A DNA stretch of 64,000 nucleotides from positions 2,542,001 to 2,606,000 of the forward strand of contig NZ_CP045929.1 of assembly GCF_009664835.1 (NCBI RefSeq). The letters run 5' to 3'. The DNA comes from Allosaccharopolyspora coralli. Its GTDB lineage: Bacteria; Actinomycetota; Actinomycetes; Mycobacteriales; Pseudonocardiaceae. Of this stretch, positions 52,997 through 62,484 are shown in pieces (within the stretch, counting starts at the first letter, position 1; each line of letters starts with the position of its first letter). Both the position numbers and the translations under genes were made by a program. The notes beneath the pieces were generated by a model. The model was not told where the DNA came from. It did not search any database and worked only from the letters and a program-made list of their open reading frames with translations.

Positions 52997-54792
52997 ATGC
53001 CAGGAGCGGACATCGGCCGGGTGCTCGGTGGCTTGCTCGATGCCGCCACCCCGTTCGTGTTCTTCACGGGCAAAGGGGGCGTGGGCAAGACCTCGACGGC
53101 TGCGGCGACGGCGATCGGGTTGGCCGATGCGGGTCGCCGGGTCCTGCTAGTCAGCACCGATCCGGCGTCCAACCTCGACGAGGTCCTGGGGATGCAGGCG
53201 GGGCAGTCTCCGGTGCCGGTGTCCGAGGTGGCCGGGCTGCGGGCGATGAACATCGACCCGGAGACTGCGGCGGCCCAGTACCGGGAGAAGGTCATCGGGC
53301 CGTATCGGAGAGTCTGCCGGCCTCGGCGATCAGGCAGATCGAAGAGCAGCTTTCCGGGGCCTGCACGGTGGAGATCGCCGCGTTCAACGAGTTCGTTGCT
53401 CTGCTGACCGATCCGGACATCACCGCACGGTTCGATCACGTCGTGTTCGACACGGCCCCGACCGGGCACACGCTGCGGTTGCTCAGCCTGCCCAGCGCGT
53501 GGTCGGACTTCCTGGTCACCAACCCCGGCGGCGATTCCTGCCTCGGACCGCTGTCGGAACTGGGTGCCCAGCAGCAGCGCTACGCCGAGGCCATGGGGGT
53601 GTTGGCCACGCCGGCACGGACCACCATCGCGCTAGTCACCCGGCCCGAGACCGGCGCTCTGTCCGAAGCCGCCCGGGCCGCCGCGGAACTGCGGGCACTG
53701 GGCATCACCGAGCAGCGGCTGGTCGTCAACGGCGAGTTCACCGCACTGAGCCTGGATGATCCGCTGGCTGCCGCATGGCAACAGCGCGCCCAGGATGCGC
53801 TGGCGAACATGCCCACCGACCTCGCCGAGATCGCCGACGTCGACCGCGTGCCGCTGCTGCCGAGCCTGCCGATGGGCATCTCGGGTCTGCGCGACATGCT
53901 CGATCCGCCACTGCTGGCCGAGCCCAACACGGGGGAGGTCAACCCGGTGGTGGACGGTGACAGCACGGGATTGGCGGAGCAGGTCGACGAGATCGCAGCA
54001 AGCGGTCGCGGCTTGGTCATGACCATGGGCAAGGGCGGGGTCGGCAAGACCACCGTCGCCGCGGCCCTCGCCGTCGCGCTGGCTCGCCGAGGCCATCCGG
54101 TCACGCTGACCACCACCGACCCGGCCGCCCACGTGGCGTCGGCGATCGGCCCGGAGGTCGAGAACCTGGAGATCACCCGGATCGATCCGGCCGCCGAGAC
54201 GGCCGCCTACACCGACTCGGTGCTGGCCGAGGCCGGGGCCCACCTCGACGACGAGGGGCGACGGCTGCTCCTCGAGGACCTGCGGTCCCCCTGCACGGAG
54301 GAGATCGCGGTCTTTCATGCCTTCGCCCGCACTGTGGCCGCAGCCGCCGACCGGTTCGTCGTCGTCGACACCGCTCCGACCGGGCATACGCTGCTGCTGC
54401 TGGACGCCTCCCGCAGCTACCAACGGCAATTGGCACAGCAAACCAGGCAGGAACCACCAGCCGAGGCCGTCGAACTACTCAACCGGCTGACCGACCCAGA
54501 CTTCACCCGCATTCTGCTGGTGACCCTGCCGGAGGCCACGCCGGTGCACGAGGCGGCGGCTCTGCAAGCCGATCTGGCCCGCGCCGGCATCAAGCCCTAC
54601 GGGTGGGTGGTCAACCAGAGCCTGACCGCTGCCGGCCCGACAGACCCGTTGCTGGTGGCTCGGGTCGGTTCTGAACGGCGCTACCTCACCGAGGTGGCCA
54701 CCGAACACGCCCCACGCACCGCCGTGCTGCCCTTCACCGCCACAGCCCCGGTCGGCGTGGAGCAGCTGAGCGCGCTCGTCACCGGCGGATGA
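52997..54792 (+). pseudogene. arsA: ArsA arsenite-efflux ATPase with one frameshift
   Basis: Two ATPase halves are complete: A1 has FFTGKGGVGKTS and DTAPTGHTLRLLSLPSAW, A2 has TMGKGGVGKTTVAAAL and DTAPTGHTLLLLDASRS; metal-site cysteines occur in GACTVEIAAF and SPCTEEIAVF. Near 53305 one base is missing: after EKVIGPYR the frame changes, and ESLPASAIRQIEEQLSGACT resumes in the next frame. The rest runs uninterrupted to 54792. Either a real lesion or a sequence error; by length (about 598 aa) all else is normal. It should energise Acr3 with ArsD. Confidence 0.85.
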
Positions 54793-54848
54793 TGCCCCGC
54801 CGGTGACCTGTGCCCCGCCGCACGGCGAGTTGCCCACTGCATTGATGA

Positions 54849-54873
54849 CTGTCAAGATAGAGCTATGTCGAAT
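54849..54873. promoter_or_regulatory. ArsR operator overlapping the arsR start codon
   Basis: CTGTCAA-G-ATAGAG-CTA-TGTCGAA covers the ATG of arsR (54865) and matches the site at 52520-52545, the sign of autoregulation. Confidence 0.65.
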
Positions 54874-55227
54874 CAAGCGCAGGGCCCGCAGCGGTGGTGC
54901 TGCTCGCCGACGACGGGGGAGCCGCTGTCGGCCGAGCAGGCCGGGGACCTGTCGGCGGTGTTCAAAGCTTTGGGTGATCCGGTGCGGCTGCGGCTGCTGT
55001 CGTTGATCGCCGCCCACGCCGGCGGGGAGGCGTGCGTGTGCGATCTGACCGGGGCTTTTGAGCTGTCCGGGCCGACGATCTCGCATCATCTCAAGGTGCT
55101 GCGTGAGGCCGGGATCATCACCGGTGAGCGGCGCGGTACCTGGATCTACTACCGGGTGCTGCCGGAAACGTTGCAGCAGTTGACGTCGGTGCTGGGCCCC
55201 GCCCCGGTCACGCCCATGACGGCCTGA
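54865..55227 (+). CDS. arsR: ArsR-family arsenite-responsive repressor
   Basis: Predicted 120 aa. DNA-binding helix is TGAFELSGPTISHHLKVLRE. Possible As(III) ligands are C12-C13 (WCCSP) and C57/C59 (EACVCDL), the arrangement of the Corynebacterium ArsR type rather than the CVCDL-only R773 type. Its operator covers its own start codon. It sits between arsA and acr3. Confidence 0.9.
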   Translation: MSNQAQGPQRWCCSPTTGEPLSAEQAGDLSAVFKALGDPVRLRLLSLIAAHAGGEACVCDLTGAFELSGPTISHHLKVLREAGIITGERRGTWIYYRVLPETLQQLTSVLGPAPVTPMTA

Positions 55228-55378
55228 CCGGCGATCTTCGTTGCGGTGATCTGCCATGACGCTGGCACCGCCGGATCGCAGTACAACGTCGGGCACGGCG
55301 CGAGTTGACTTGCAAGAAGTAACGGCGAGCGGAGTGTGTCCGCCTCGCCGATAACGACCACGAGTGAAAGGTGCCGCA

Positions 55379-56482
55379 GTGACCAACACGGTGGAAGAAC
55401 CGGCAACCACAGTGGTCCAGCGCCTGTCGGTGCTGGACCGGTTCTTGCCGGTGTGGATCGGGGCGGCCATGGTGCTCGGGCTGCTGGCGGGCCGGTTCAT
55501 CCCCGGGCTGAACACCGCGTTGAACTCGCTGCACGTGGTCTCCGGAGTGTCACTGCCGATCTTCATCGGGCTGCTGGTGATGATGTATCCGGTCCTTGCC
55601 AAGGTCCGCTACGACCGGCTGGACACCGTCACCAGCGACAAACGCCTGCTGGTGTCCTCACTGCTGATCAACTGGATCGCCGGCCCGGCGGTCATGTTCG
55701 CACTGGCCTGGACCTTCCTGCCCGACCTGCCGGAGTACCGCACCGGGCTGATCATCGTCGGGCTGGCCCGCTGCATTGCCATGGTCATCATCTGGAACGA
55801 CCTGGCCTGCGGCGACCGTGAGGCCGCCGCCGTGCTCGTGGCACTGAACTCCGTGTTCCAGGTCCTGGCCTTCGCCGGGCTGGGCTGGTTCTACCTCAAC
55901 GTGCTCCCCGGCTGGCTCGGCCTGCCCCAAGTCGGACTCGACGTCTCCGCGTGGCAGATCGCCCAATCCGTGCTGATCTTCCTCGGCATCCCCCTGATCG
56001 CAGGCTATCTGTCCCGCCGGTTCGGCGAGCGCGCCAAGGGCCGCCAATGGTACGAGACGCGGTTCCTGCCCAAGATCGGCCCGATCGCGCCGTACGGGCT
56101 GCTGTTCACCATCGTCGTGCTGTTCTCCCTGCAGGGCGAGGCGATCACCAGCCAGCCTCTCGACGTGGCCCGTATCGCGCTGCCGCTGCTGATCTACTTC
56201 GTGATCATGTGGGCGGGCACCTTCGCCCTCGGCAAGGGCCTACGGATGTCGTACGAGCGGTCGACAACGCTGGCATTCACCGCCGCCGGCAACAACTTCG
56301 AACTGGCCATCGCCGTGGCCGTCGCCACCTTCGGCGTCACCAGCGGCCAAGCCCTCGCCGGCGTCGTCGGCCCCCTCATCGAGGTCCCCGTCCTCGTCGG
56401 GCTCGTCTACGTGTCTCTGGCCGCCCGCCGCTGGTTCACCCCCACCTCCTCGGAGGCCGACCATGCCCGACCAACCACCTAG
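55379..56482 (+). CDS. acr3: Acr3 arsenite efflux permease
   Basis: Predicted 367 aa from the GTG at 55379, 7 nt after GAAAGG. Ten helices; the conserved cysteine in GLARCIAMVIIWNDLACGDR (helix 4) is the residue needed for transport in Acr3, and FTAAGNNFELAIAVAV (helix 9) carries the essential Glu region. It exports As(III) and probably Sb(III). It sits 137 bp behind arsR. Confidence 0.93.
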   Translation: MTNTVEEPATTVVQRLSVLDRFLPVWIGAAMVLGLLAGRFIPGLNTALNSLHVVSGVSLPIFIGLLVMMYPVLAKVRYDRLDTVTSDKRLLVSSLLINWIAGPAVMFALAWTFLPDLPEYRTGLIIVGLARCIAMVIIWNDLACGDREAAAVLVALNSVFQVLAFAGLGWFYLNVLPGWLGLPQVGLDVSAWQIAQSVLIFLGIPLIAGYLSRRFGERAKGRQWYETRFLPKIGPIAPYGLLFTIVVLFSLQGEAITSQPLDVARIALPLLIYFVIMWAGTFALGKGLRMSYERSTTLAFTAAGNNFELAIAVAVATFGVTSGQALAGVVGPLIEVPVLVGLVYVSLAARRWFTPTSSEADHARPTT

Positions 56483-56701
56483 CCACCGCCACGACACCGA
56501 GGAACATCGGCTGAGGAATCCCCAGTTAGCCGAACTCCTCAACCGAACCGCCGCCGATCTACACCCAATATCCGCGCCGTGGTCACCGAGTCCTACACCA
56601 CGCTCAACGCCACGGCGCGGGTGCATACCTACCTCGCCACACTCGCGACACGCTTGGCCCATGAGCGGCTGACCGCCACCGCGAAGAACCAAGGAGACCT
56701 C
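56463..56701 (+). pseudogene. Decayed N-terminal three-helix-bundle domain before arsC
   Basis: From ATG 56463 one frame has RNPQLAELLNRTAADL; the next carries VVTESYTTLNATARVHTYLA then ATRLAHERL. Together these resemble the three-helix dimerisation domain that is fused in front of low-molecular-weight phosphatase ArsC proteins in actinobacteria, but a deletion and frameshift separate the halves. Confidence 0.55.
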
Positions 56702-57121
56702 GTGTCCGCTGCCCCCGAAGTTCTGTTCGTCTGCGTGCACAACGCCGGACGCTCGCAAATGGCCGCCGCGCTGCTGGCCCACCGTGCCCAAGGCACAGTC
56801 ACCGTCCGCTCCGCCGGCTCCGCACCGGCCGAGACCATCAACCCAGCGGTGGTCACCGCCATGGACGAAATCGGCCTGGACCTCACCGAGGAGTTCCCCA
56901 AGCCCCTGACCTACGAGTCAGTCGAAGCCGCCGATGTCGTCATCACCATGGGCTGCGGCGACGCATGCCCGGTCTTTCCCGGCAAGCGCTACCTCGACTG
57001 GCACCTCGACGATCCCGCCGGTCAGCCCCTCAAGACCGTCCGCGTCATCCGCGACGACATCGACACGCGCGTGCAACAGCTCCTGACCGAGCTCGTGGGC
57101 GGAAAGGAAACCACCCAGTGA
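56702..57121 (+). CDS. arsC: Arsenate reductase, low-molecular-weight phosphatase type
   Basis: Predicted 139 aa from the GTG at 56702, 5 nt after AAGGAG, so it can be made without the decayed N-terminal domain. P-loop C11-x5-R17 is VCVHNAGRSQMAAALL; the distal Asp is in WHLDDPAGQ, and GCGDACPVFPGKRY carries the resolving cysteine region. It reduces As(V) to As(III) for export by Acr3. Its stop overlaps the GTG of the trxB remnant (GTGA). Confidence 0.9.
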   Translation: MSAAPEVLFVCVHNAGRSQMAAALLAHRAQGTVTVRSAGSAPAETINPAVVTAMDEIGLDLTEEFPKPLTYESVEAADVVITMGCGDACPVFPGKRYLDWHLDDPAGQPLKTVRVIRDDIDTRVQQLLTELVGGKETTQ

Positions 57122-57177
57122 CCGGCGACGACGTCCGAAACGTGATCATCGTGGGCTCCGGCCCCGCCGGCTACACC
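57118..57177 (+). pseudogene. trxB: 5' remnant of thioredoxin reductase
   Basis: GTG at 57118 overlaps the arsC stop. It reads TGDDVRNVIIVGSGPAGYT, the FAD dinucleotide-binding start of TrxB, then loses the family at about 57178. All catalytic parts are gone. In intact ars operons TrxB recycles the thiol used by ArsC. Confidence 0.7.
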
Positions 57178-57338
57178 CGAGGACGTCCACTCCCTCGACC
57201 TGAACGGCGATGTGAAGTCCGTCTTAGCGAACGCCGAGGCCGGGGAGCACCCCACATCCACGAGCGCAAGGCCACTCAACCACGTCTCTGAACTGGCAAA
57301 ACAGAGCTGAGCGTTGACTTTTCGGCGTGTACTACCGG
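57178..57338. other. Break-point region between trxB remnant and IS remnant
   Basis: A plus-strand frame (DVHSLDLNGDVKSVLANAEA) remains open for about 40 codons to a TGA at 57310 but has no start and no known family. It may be the tail of the gene that recombined with trxB. Confidence 0.3.
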
Positions 57339-57890
57339 TTACCCCGTGCCGGCCAGCGTGTCGGCCACGCGTCGGTAGTCGCGCAGGATCTTCCAGCGCT
57401 TCATTCCGGCCAAGGCGTGTTTGTCCCGTGCCCGAACTGTGCGGTGGGTGATGCGCTCTTCCTGCCAGGCGGTCAGAGGCCGTCGGCACGCCGGTGTTGC
57501 CTGGTTGCCGCTGTCGGCCATTACCGATCGTCCGGCCAGGGCACGCTCGGTGCCGGACTCGCGATAGACGGTGCAGTCGTTGCCGTTGCCGGGTTGCGGG
57601 CCTCAGCGGCGACCACGAGGCGGGTGTCGACGTTCGATGGCGCCCTGCAGGTTGGTCAAGTACCGGTAGCAGGGCAACCTCGACGCGCGACCTGATCATC
57701 CGTCGCGTGCGCACCGGCGCCAGCAACGGTGGGAGCTTCAATCACCCGGTGCGCCGCGGAGTGGCGCACCGTCAGGTTAGTCCGCCGGTACACCGCCACA
57801 GCAGAACCCGATCCTCCAGACGCAGCGCCGCCACTGCCGACCAGGACGACCATAGCGCTGCCGAGATGACCTGCATCCATTCATGATCCA
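57339..57890 (-). pseudogene. Decayed IS5-type transposase, copy B
   Basis: In broken frames the minus strand reads ALRLEDRVLLWRCTGGLT (start of the transposase HTH region), NLTVRHSAAHRVIE, then ARDKHALAGMKRWKILRDYR and stops near 57339. Family is the same DDE_Tnp_4 type as copy A, same orientation. Together they bracket the arsenic island. Confidence 0.6.
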
Positions 57891-58131
57891 CCTCAGCTAC
57901 CGAACCCAATGTCCCTATCGACGATAATAGTCCTGTAATGAGAGTCACTCGTACCCGCCCCGATCGATAGTCGGTCCAGCTACTAGAGTGGCTAGTACAG
58001 GTCAATCGAGGTCTACACAGGAACGGCCATACCACCGTGCCAAGGCTACTCAAACGGACGTTCACGTTCCCGACGCGTTACGTTTCGTCGACCGTCCGCA
58101 GCGACCATCCGATGGCGTGAGACGGCAACAG
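57891..58131. other. Intergenic region upstream of the 176-aa membrane protein
   Basis: 241 bp with no gene recognised. It is slightly lower in GC than the flanks, by eye. Confidence 0.3.
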
Positions 58132-58662
58132 ATGCGTTCGCTTGTCCTCGCATTCACGTATAGCATGTTGCTCGTGCAGAAAGCGATCGCGCGACCATGC
58201 CGGAGATGGGGGCTGGTCGCGCTACCTTTCTTGCTGCTTGGTTTCGTTTTCGTCCATTTTGGCCTGCTCTCGAGCGTGATCCAGCCGGCCTACACGGCGA
58301 CCGTGTCCCGTATTGCGGTCGAGGACACGGGCGTCAGTGCCCAGCCTCAGGCGCCGAGCGCCCCACCCGAGGCAGCAGTCCCCGAGTCTCAGCCGAGCGA
58401 GCCCGCACACGATCGCCATGACGGAACTCCGCTCTGCGAGGTGGACTCCCATGGGGCGTGCGTCGCGCCTAACCGGACGGCCGCGGAGGAGCTAGCGGAT
58501 CTGAGTTCCTGGCTCGCGCTGACCTTGGCCGTCGCACCACTGATCGGCGCCGTTCTTGTACTGCGCCGACACGCGGCTCCGGCTGGACCGTGGTCCTCAC
58601 GACCACACTGGCGGCCATCGGGAACCGTTCTCCTATCACTCCACCGCGTATGGCTGACGTGA
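58132..58662 (+). CDS. Two-helix membrane protein of unknown function
   Basis: Predicted 176 aa from the ATG at 58132 (MRSLVLAFTYSMLLVQKAIA); an in-frame start at 57988 is also possible but has no support. Helices are at residues 25-45 (GLVALPFLLLGFVFVHFGLL) and 125-145 (LALTLAVAPLIGAVLVL). The loop between them is Pro/Ala-rich with an isolated cysteine pair (LCEVDSHGACV) that could form a disulfide outside the cell. No family recognised. Confidence 0.5.
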   Translation: MRSLVLAFTYSMLLVQKAIARPCRRWGLVALPFLLLGFVFVHFGLLSSVIQPAYTATVSRIAVEDTGVSAQPQAPSAPPEAAVPESQPSEPAHDRHDGTPLCEVDSHGACVAPNRTAAEELADLSSWLALTLAVAPLIGAVLVLRRHAAPAGPWSSRPHWRPSGTVLLSLHRVWLT

Positions 58663-58966
58663 TTCATGTCGAAGTCGGGATCGCCGGATCGGCAACTTTC
58701 GGTACGGTTTCCTACGGAACCAACCTGAGAAATCAGCTAGAGCAGCCTGAGTAAGAGCTGAGAATCTGAAGGGCTGTCTTAGTCGGTAGGCGCCCTATGT
58801 GCCCGAGCTTCTCGAGCACATCCGACAGATTTCTGGTTGATGCCACGGTCTTGTTCGCAAAGATCCCGTTCGGATCACCCAATCCGCGGTTGTCACTCGC
58901 TGTTCGTTCACCATTCAGCTACCCGTTGCGTCATCGACGTATCGGGCGGCCTCAGGAGGCCCCGAA
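58663..58966. promoter_or_regulatory. Promoter region of the SbnA-like operon
   Basis: 304 bp without a gene. It ends with AGGAGG (58954-58959), the ribosome-binding site of the synthase. No operator palindrome or riboswitch fold was recognised. Confidence 0.35.
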
Positions 58967-59953
58967 GTGATCCATGATTCGGTCGTCAGTTGTGTCGGCG
59001 CTACCCCGATGGTCCGGCTCGACCGCTGTTTCCCTGAATCCGATGCCGAAGTGATCGCCAAGCTGGAGATGCTCAATCCTGGCGGCAGTATGAAGGATCG
59101 GCCCGCCCGGTTCATCGTCGAGCAAGGTCTGCACGAGGGCACGCTGCGTCCGGGTACGCGGCTCGTAGAGAGCACGTCCGGCAACCTCGGCATCGCCCTC
59201 GCGATGGCGGCCGGCCTGTACGGGCTCTCGTTCACCGCAGTCGTCGACCCCAAGACGTCGCCAATCAACCTGCGGCTGCTGCGGCTGTTCGGTGCTGACG
59301 TCGAGATGGTCGACGAGCCGGACGAGTCGGGCGGCTACCTGCACACTCGTGTCCGGCGGGCACGAGAACTGGTCAACTCGATGCCCAATGCGGTCCTCGT
59401 GAACCAGTACGCGAACGACCTCAACTGGCGCTCATACCACGACACTGCCGGTGAGGAGATCCTCGAAGCCGTCGACGGGCCCGTCGACTACCTGGTCGCT
59501 GCTGTGTCGACGACCGGGTCGATCCAAGGCATCGCTCGTCGACTACGGCAAGAGTACCCACATCTCAAGGTCATCGCGGTCGATGCGGTGGGGTCAGTGA
59601 TCTTCGGCGCACCTCCGGCACCTCGGCAGCTTCCTGGTTTCGGAGCGAGCCGGGTCCCCGAGATCCTCGATCGCTCCGCGATCGACGACATCGTGTACGT
59701 CGCCGATGCCGAGTCAGCAGCAGGCTGTCGCCGCCTGCTCGATACAGAAAAGATCTTCGCTGGCGGCTCGTCGGGCGCAGTAGTCGCGGGAATCGAGCAC
59801 CTTGTTTCACGACTCGATCGCCCGTCTCGCATCGTGACCTTGCTGCCCGACCGTGGTGAGCGCTACCTCGACCTCGTCTACGACGACAACTGGGTGGCCA
59901 GCTTGAGCGAGCCGTGGCAGAACCAGGAAGTCGCCGACACGGTGACATCGTGA
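58967..59953 (+). CDS. SbnA-like PLP synthase (N-(2-amino-2-carboxyethyl)-glutamate synthase type)
   Basis: Predicted 328 aa from the GTG at 58967, 7 nt after AGGAGG. Cysteine-synthase fold: VGATPMVRLDRCFPES, PLP lysine K43 in LNPGGSMKDRPARF, phosphate loop ESTSGNLGIAL and glycine loop VSTTGSIQGIARRL. The SbnA-type marks are VDPKTSPINLRLLRLFGADV, ESGGYLHTRVRRARELV and LVNQYANDLNW. SbnA joins O-phosphoserine and glutamate to ACEGA, the precursor of 2,3-diaminopropionate in staphyloferrin B and peptide antibiotics. SbnB is not in the window. The stop overlaps the next gene as GTGA. Confidence 0.88.
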   Translation: MIHDSVVSCVGATPMVRLDRCFPESDAEVIAKLEMLNPGGSMKDRPARFIVEQGLHEGTLRPGTRLVESTSGNLGIALAMAAGLYGLSFTAVVDPKTSPINLRLLRLFGADVEMVDEPDESGGYLHTRVRRARELVNSMPNAVLVNQYANDLNWRSYHDTAGEEILEAVDGPVDYLVAAVSTTGSIQGIARRLRQEYPHLKVIAVDAVGSVIFGAPPAPRQLPGFGASRVPEILDRSAIDDIVYVADAESAAGCRRLLDTEKIFAGGSSGAVVAGIEHLVSRLDRPSRIVTLLPDRGERYLDLVYDDNWVASLSEPWQNQEVADTVTS

Positions 59954-62484
59954 CGCGGACGTTGCAGCGGGAACCCCGGCCACCCGCAGCTTCGCAACAC
60001 CGCAGGCGACGGCCTGACGCCCATAGCAGGAACCTGCTCCTGCTATGGGCCGGCCAGTTCGTCAACACCGCCGGCCTGATGATGCTGGTGCCGATCATGC
60101 CTTTCTACCTCGAGGACATGGGCACCCGCGGAACAACCGAAACCCAGACCTGGGCCGGGGTGGCCATCGCCGCCCCGGCACTGGCCCTGACCGTCGCGAC
60201 CCCGCTATGGGGCAGACTTGGTGACCGCGTCGGACGTAAGTGGATGGTCGTCCGGGCTCTGTTCGGCCTCGTCGCGGCTATGGTGGTGATGGCCGCCGCG
60301 ACCACACCGGTGCTCTTGGTCGTCGGTCGGTTGTTGCAGGGCAGTCTCGGCGGCGTGGTTGAGGCCGCCGCAGCATTCGCGGGCTCAGCCGGAGCCGACA
60401 AGAAGCGGGGCTCATCGCTGGGAAAGTCGTTCAGTGCCACCGCAGCAGGCGCGCTAGCCGGACCGATCGCGGGAGGACTGTTCGTCGGAGCAGGCGGACT
60501 ACGCCAGCTCATGCTGGTCATCGCGGCGGCAGCAGCGGTCATCGCGGTGGCGTGTGCGATTGGTTTGGAAGAGCCCGAACGCGGCCGTCCGAGAAACAAG
60601 GCATCCGATACGCGCCACCGAACACGAGAGCGTCGCTCCTCAGCACTGCACGTTCCCAGCGCCCTGGTATTGGCGCTCGCCGCGATCGGAGCCTACTTCG
60701 GTTCGTACGGCCTCATTCCTGTCTTCGCCGAACAGGTCAAGGACGTTGTTGCCGAACCGGACACAGCAAGCCTGTGGGCGGGTGTGCTGCACTCAGTGAT
60801 GTGGGGCGCAACCTTGGTCGGCTCGTTCTGGTGGGGCAAGCACAACGACCGAACCAACCGCCCGCTACGCACGTTTGCGATCGCCGCTGCCGGAATCTCC
60901 GCAAGCATCGCCGTGCTCAGCCTTCCGCTGGGACCAATCGCCTACATCCCCCTCCGGCTCGTGCAGGGATTCTGTTTCGCTGCCCTCGCACAGTCACTCT
61001 TCCTGCACTTCAGCCACCACGCTCCTGACGACCACAAGAGCTCCTACGTCGGCACCGCCAACAGCTTTCTGCTCATCGGTCAGTCAGCCGGTCCCCTGCT
61101 CGCCGGATCTCTGGTTGCAGTCATGCCCGTGTCCTCAGCGGTCCTGACCATGGCCGCTGCCAGCGGGCTCGGATGTCTGCTAGCGCTGGTTGCCACACGA
61201 CGCGAGAAGCGAACGCTGGAGAGCTCTGACGAAGCAGACGAGGACGAAACCATAGTCCTGCCAACGATCAGTACTTCCGATGCACACGCTAAGGTATCCA
61301 GCACCCCGGCCCGCACCCGCGAGCCTGCCAGAGTCCAACTTCAACCATTCCGAGGGTGGCTCCTCGCCCCGCACCGACTCCAGGACCTCGGCTCACGGTA
61401 TGCCACTCCGTGGGACCACTATGCCGGAAGCTGTGCCCCGGCCGAAGCTGGAAACGCCCTGCGTGCTTGGCAACGCAGCGGCACCCTCGTCCAAGACCGG
61501 CAGCACGCATTCTACGTCTACGAGCAGACCGGTCCGCGGGGTTCTCAACGCGGCGTCATTGCCGGGGTGCATCTGGACAGCCATCTGCTCCCTCACCAAG
61601 AAGTCAGTCCCGACCGTGCGAACAACCTCCTGGATACCGTTCGCGCCGGACAGATGAACCTCGACCCAGTCCTCCTCGGCTACACGGGCAACAGCCGGGT
61701 GACCACGCAGCTGAACGCAGCTGCTCGCCAGTCCCCTGTTTCGGAGACCCTCACGGCGGAGGGCCAACGACATCGTCTGTGGCGCATCACCGAGTCCGAA
61801 GCACTTAACGATATTGCCAGGGAGCTCGCGACAGCGTCGACGTTCATCGCCGATGGGCACCACCGCCACGTCGCCGCCCGCCAGTACCGCCGCGAGCTGC
61901 ACTCCGCCGCATACGGGCCGGGGCCTTGGGACTACCTCACCGGGTACTTCGTCGACCTTGAGCAGAACCCGTTGCATCTAGCGCCGATTCACCGTGTGTT
62001 GCCTGGCGTCGACGCCCACGCAGCTCTGAATCAGGCGGCAACGCGGTACCGAATCCTGCCGCTTGGCGGCGAGCTTGCAGGCTGGCTACGAACACTCAAG
62101 CAATACACACTGCATGGCCCCGCCTTCGTCATCGTAAGCCCGCAGGGCGCGTTCCTGTTGAGCGCACCAGATCGTGCCTTCCTAGCCTGCGAGCTGCAGC
62201 ACCTACCAGAACCACTACACACAATGGACGTCGCGGTACTGCACACCGGCCTGATTCAGGCACTTTGGCGCGTACGCGAAGGACATATCCATTACGAAGC
62301 CAACGCAGCCACAGCAGTCCAGCAGGTCCGTCAGCGGGGAGGCCTGGCGGTGTTGCTCGCACCGCCGCGGCAGGAGGAAGTCAAGCGTGCGCTCGCAGCA
62401 GGCGTGCGGATCCCCCGAAAAGCCTTAGCATTTGGCCCCAAACCCCACCCAGGGCTTGTGCTCCGTACCTTCGACGAAGACTGA
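59950..62484 (+). CDS. MFS transporter fused to a DUF1015 domain
   Basis: Predicted 844 aa from the GTG at 59950, overlapping the synthase stop (GTGA). Residues 27-420 form a 12-helix MFS with the loop motif LWGRLGDRVGRKWMVVRALF. An acidic linker (SSDEADEDE) and proline-rich stretch follow. Residues 460-844 are a DUF1015 domain: VQLQPFRGWLLAPHR, HAFYVYEQTG, GVHLDSHLLPHQEV, the key FIADGHHRH (D635-R639) and KPHPGLVLRTFDED at the end, so it reaches the family's natural C terminus. The ADGHHR motif resembles the active-site motif of ParB/SerK-type serine kinases, hence a possible O-phosphoserine source for the neighbouring synthase (inference). The fusion itself is unusual. Confidence 0.87.
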   Translation: MTRTLQREPRPPAASQHRRRRPDAHSRNLLLLWAGQFVNTAGLMMLVPIMPFYLEDMGTRGTTETQTWAGVAIAAPALALTVATPLWGRLGDRVGRKWMVVRALFGLVAAMVVMAAATTPVLLVVGRLLQGSLGGVVEAAAAFAGSAGADKKRGSSLGKSFSATAAGALAGPIAGGLFVGAGGLRQLMLVIAAAAAVIAVACAIGLEEPERGRPRNKASDTRHRTRERRSSALHVPSALVLALAAIGAYFGSYGLIPVFAEQVKDVVAEPDTASLWAGVLHSVMWGATLVGSFWWGKHNDRTNRPLRTFAIAAAGISASIAVLSLPLGPIAYIPLRLVQGFCFAALAQSLFLHFSHHAPDDHKSSYVGTANSFLLIGQSAGPLLAGSLVAVMPVSSAVLTMAAASGLGCLLALVATRREKRTLESSDEADEDETIVLPTISTSDAHAKVSSTPARTREPARVQLQPFRGWLLAPHRLQDLGSRYATPWDHYAGSCAPAEAGNALRAWQRSGTLVQDRQHAFYVYEQTGPRGSQRGVIAGVHLDSHLLPHQEVSPDRANNLLDTVRAGQMNLDPVLLGYTGNSRVTTQLNAAARQSPVSETLTAEGQRHRLWRITESEALNDIARELATASTFIADGHHRHVAARQYRRELHSAAYGPGPWDYLTGYFVDLEQNPLHLAPIHRVLPGVDAHAALNQAATRYRILPLGGELAGWLRTLKQYTLHGPAFVIVSPQGAFLLSAPDRAFLACELQHLPEPLHTMDVAVLHTGLIQALWRVREGHIHYEANAATAVQQVRQRGGLAVLLAPPRQEEVKRALAAGVRIPRKALAFGPKPHPGLVLRTFDED

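Noticed and set aside
58967-59953. Plain cysteine synthase
   Set aside because: The SbnA-type segments (SPINLRLLRLFGADV, GGYLHTRVRRA, NQYANDLNW) distinguish it from CysK/CysM.
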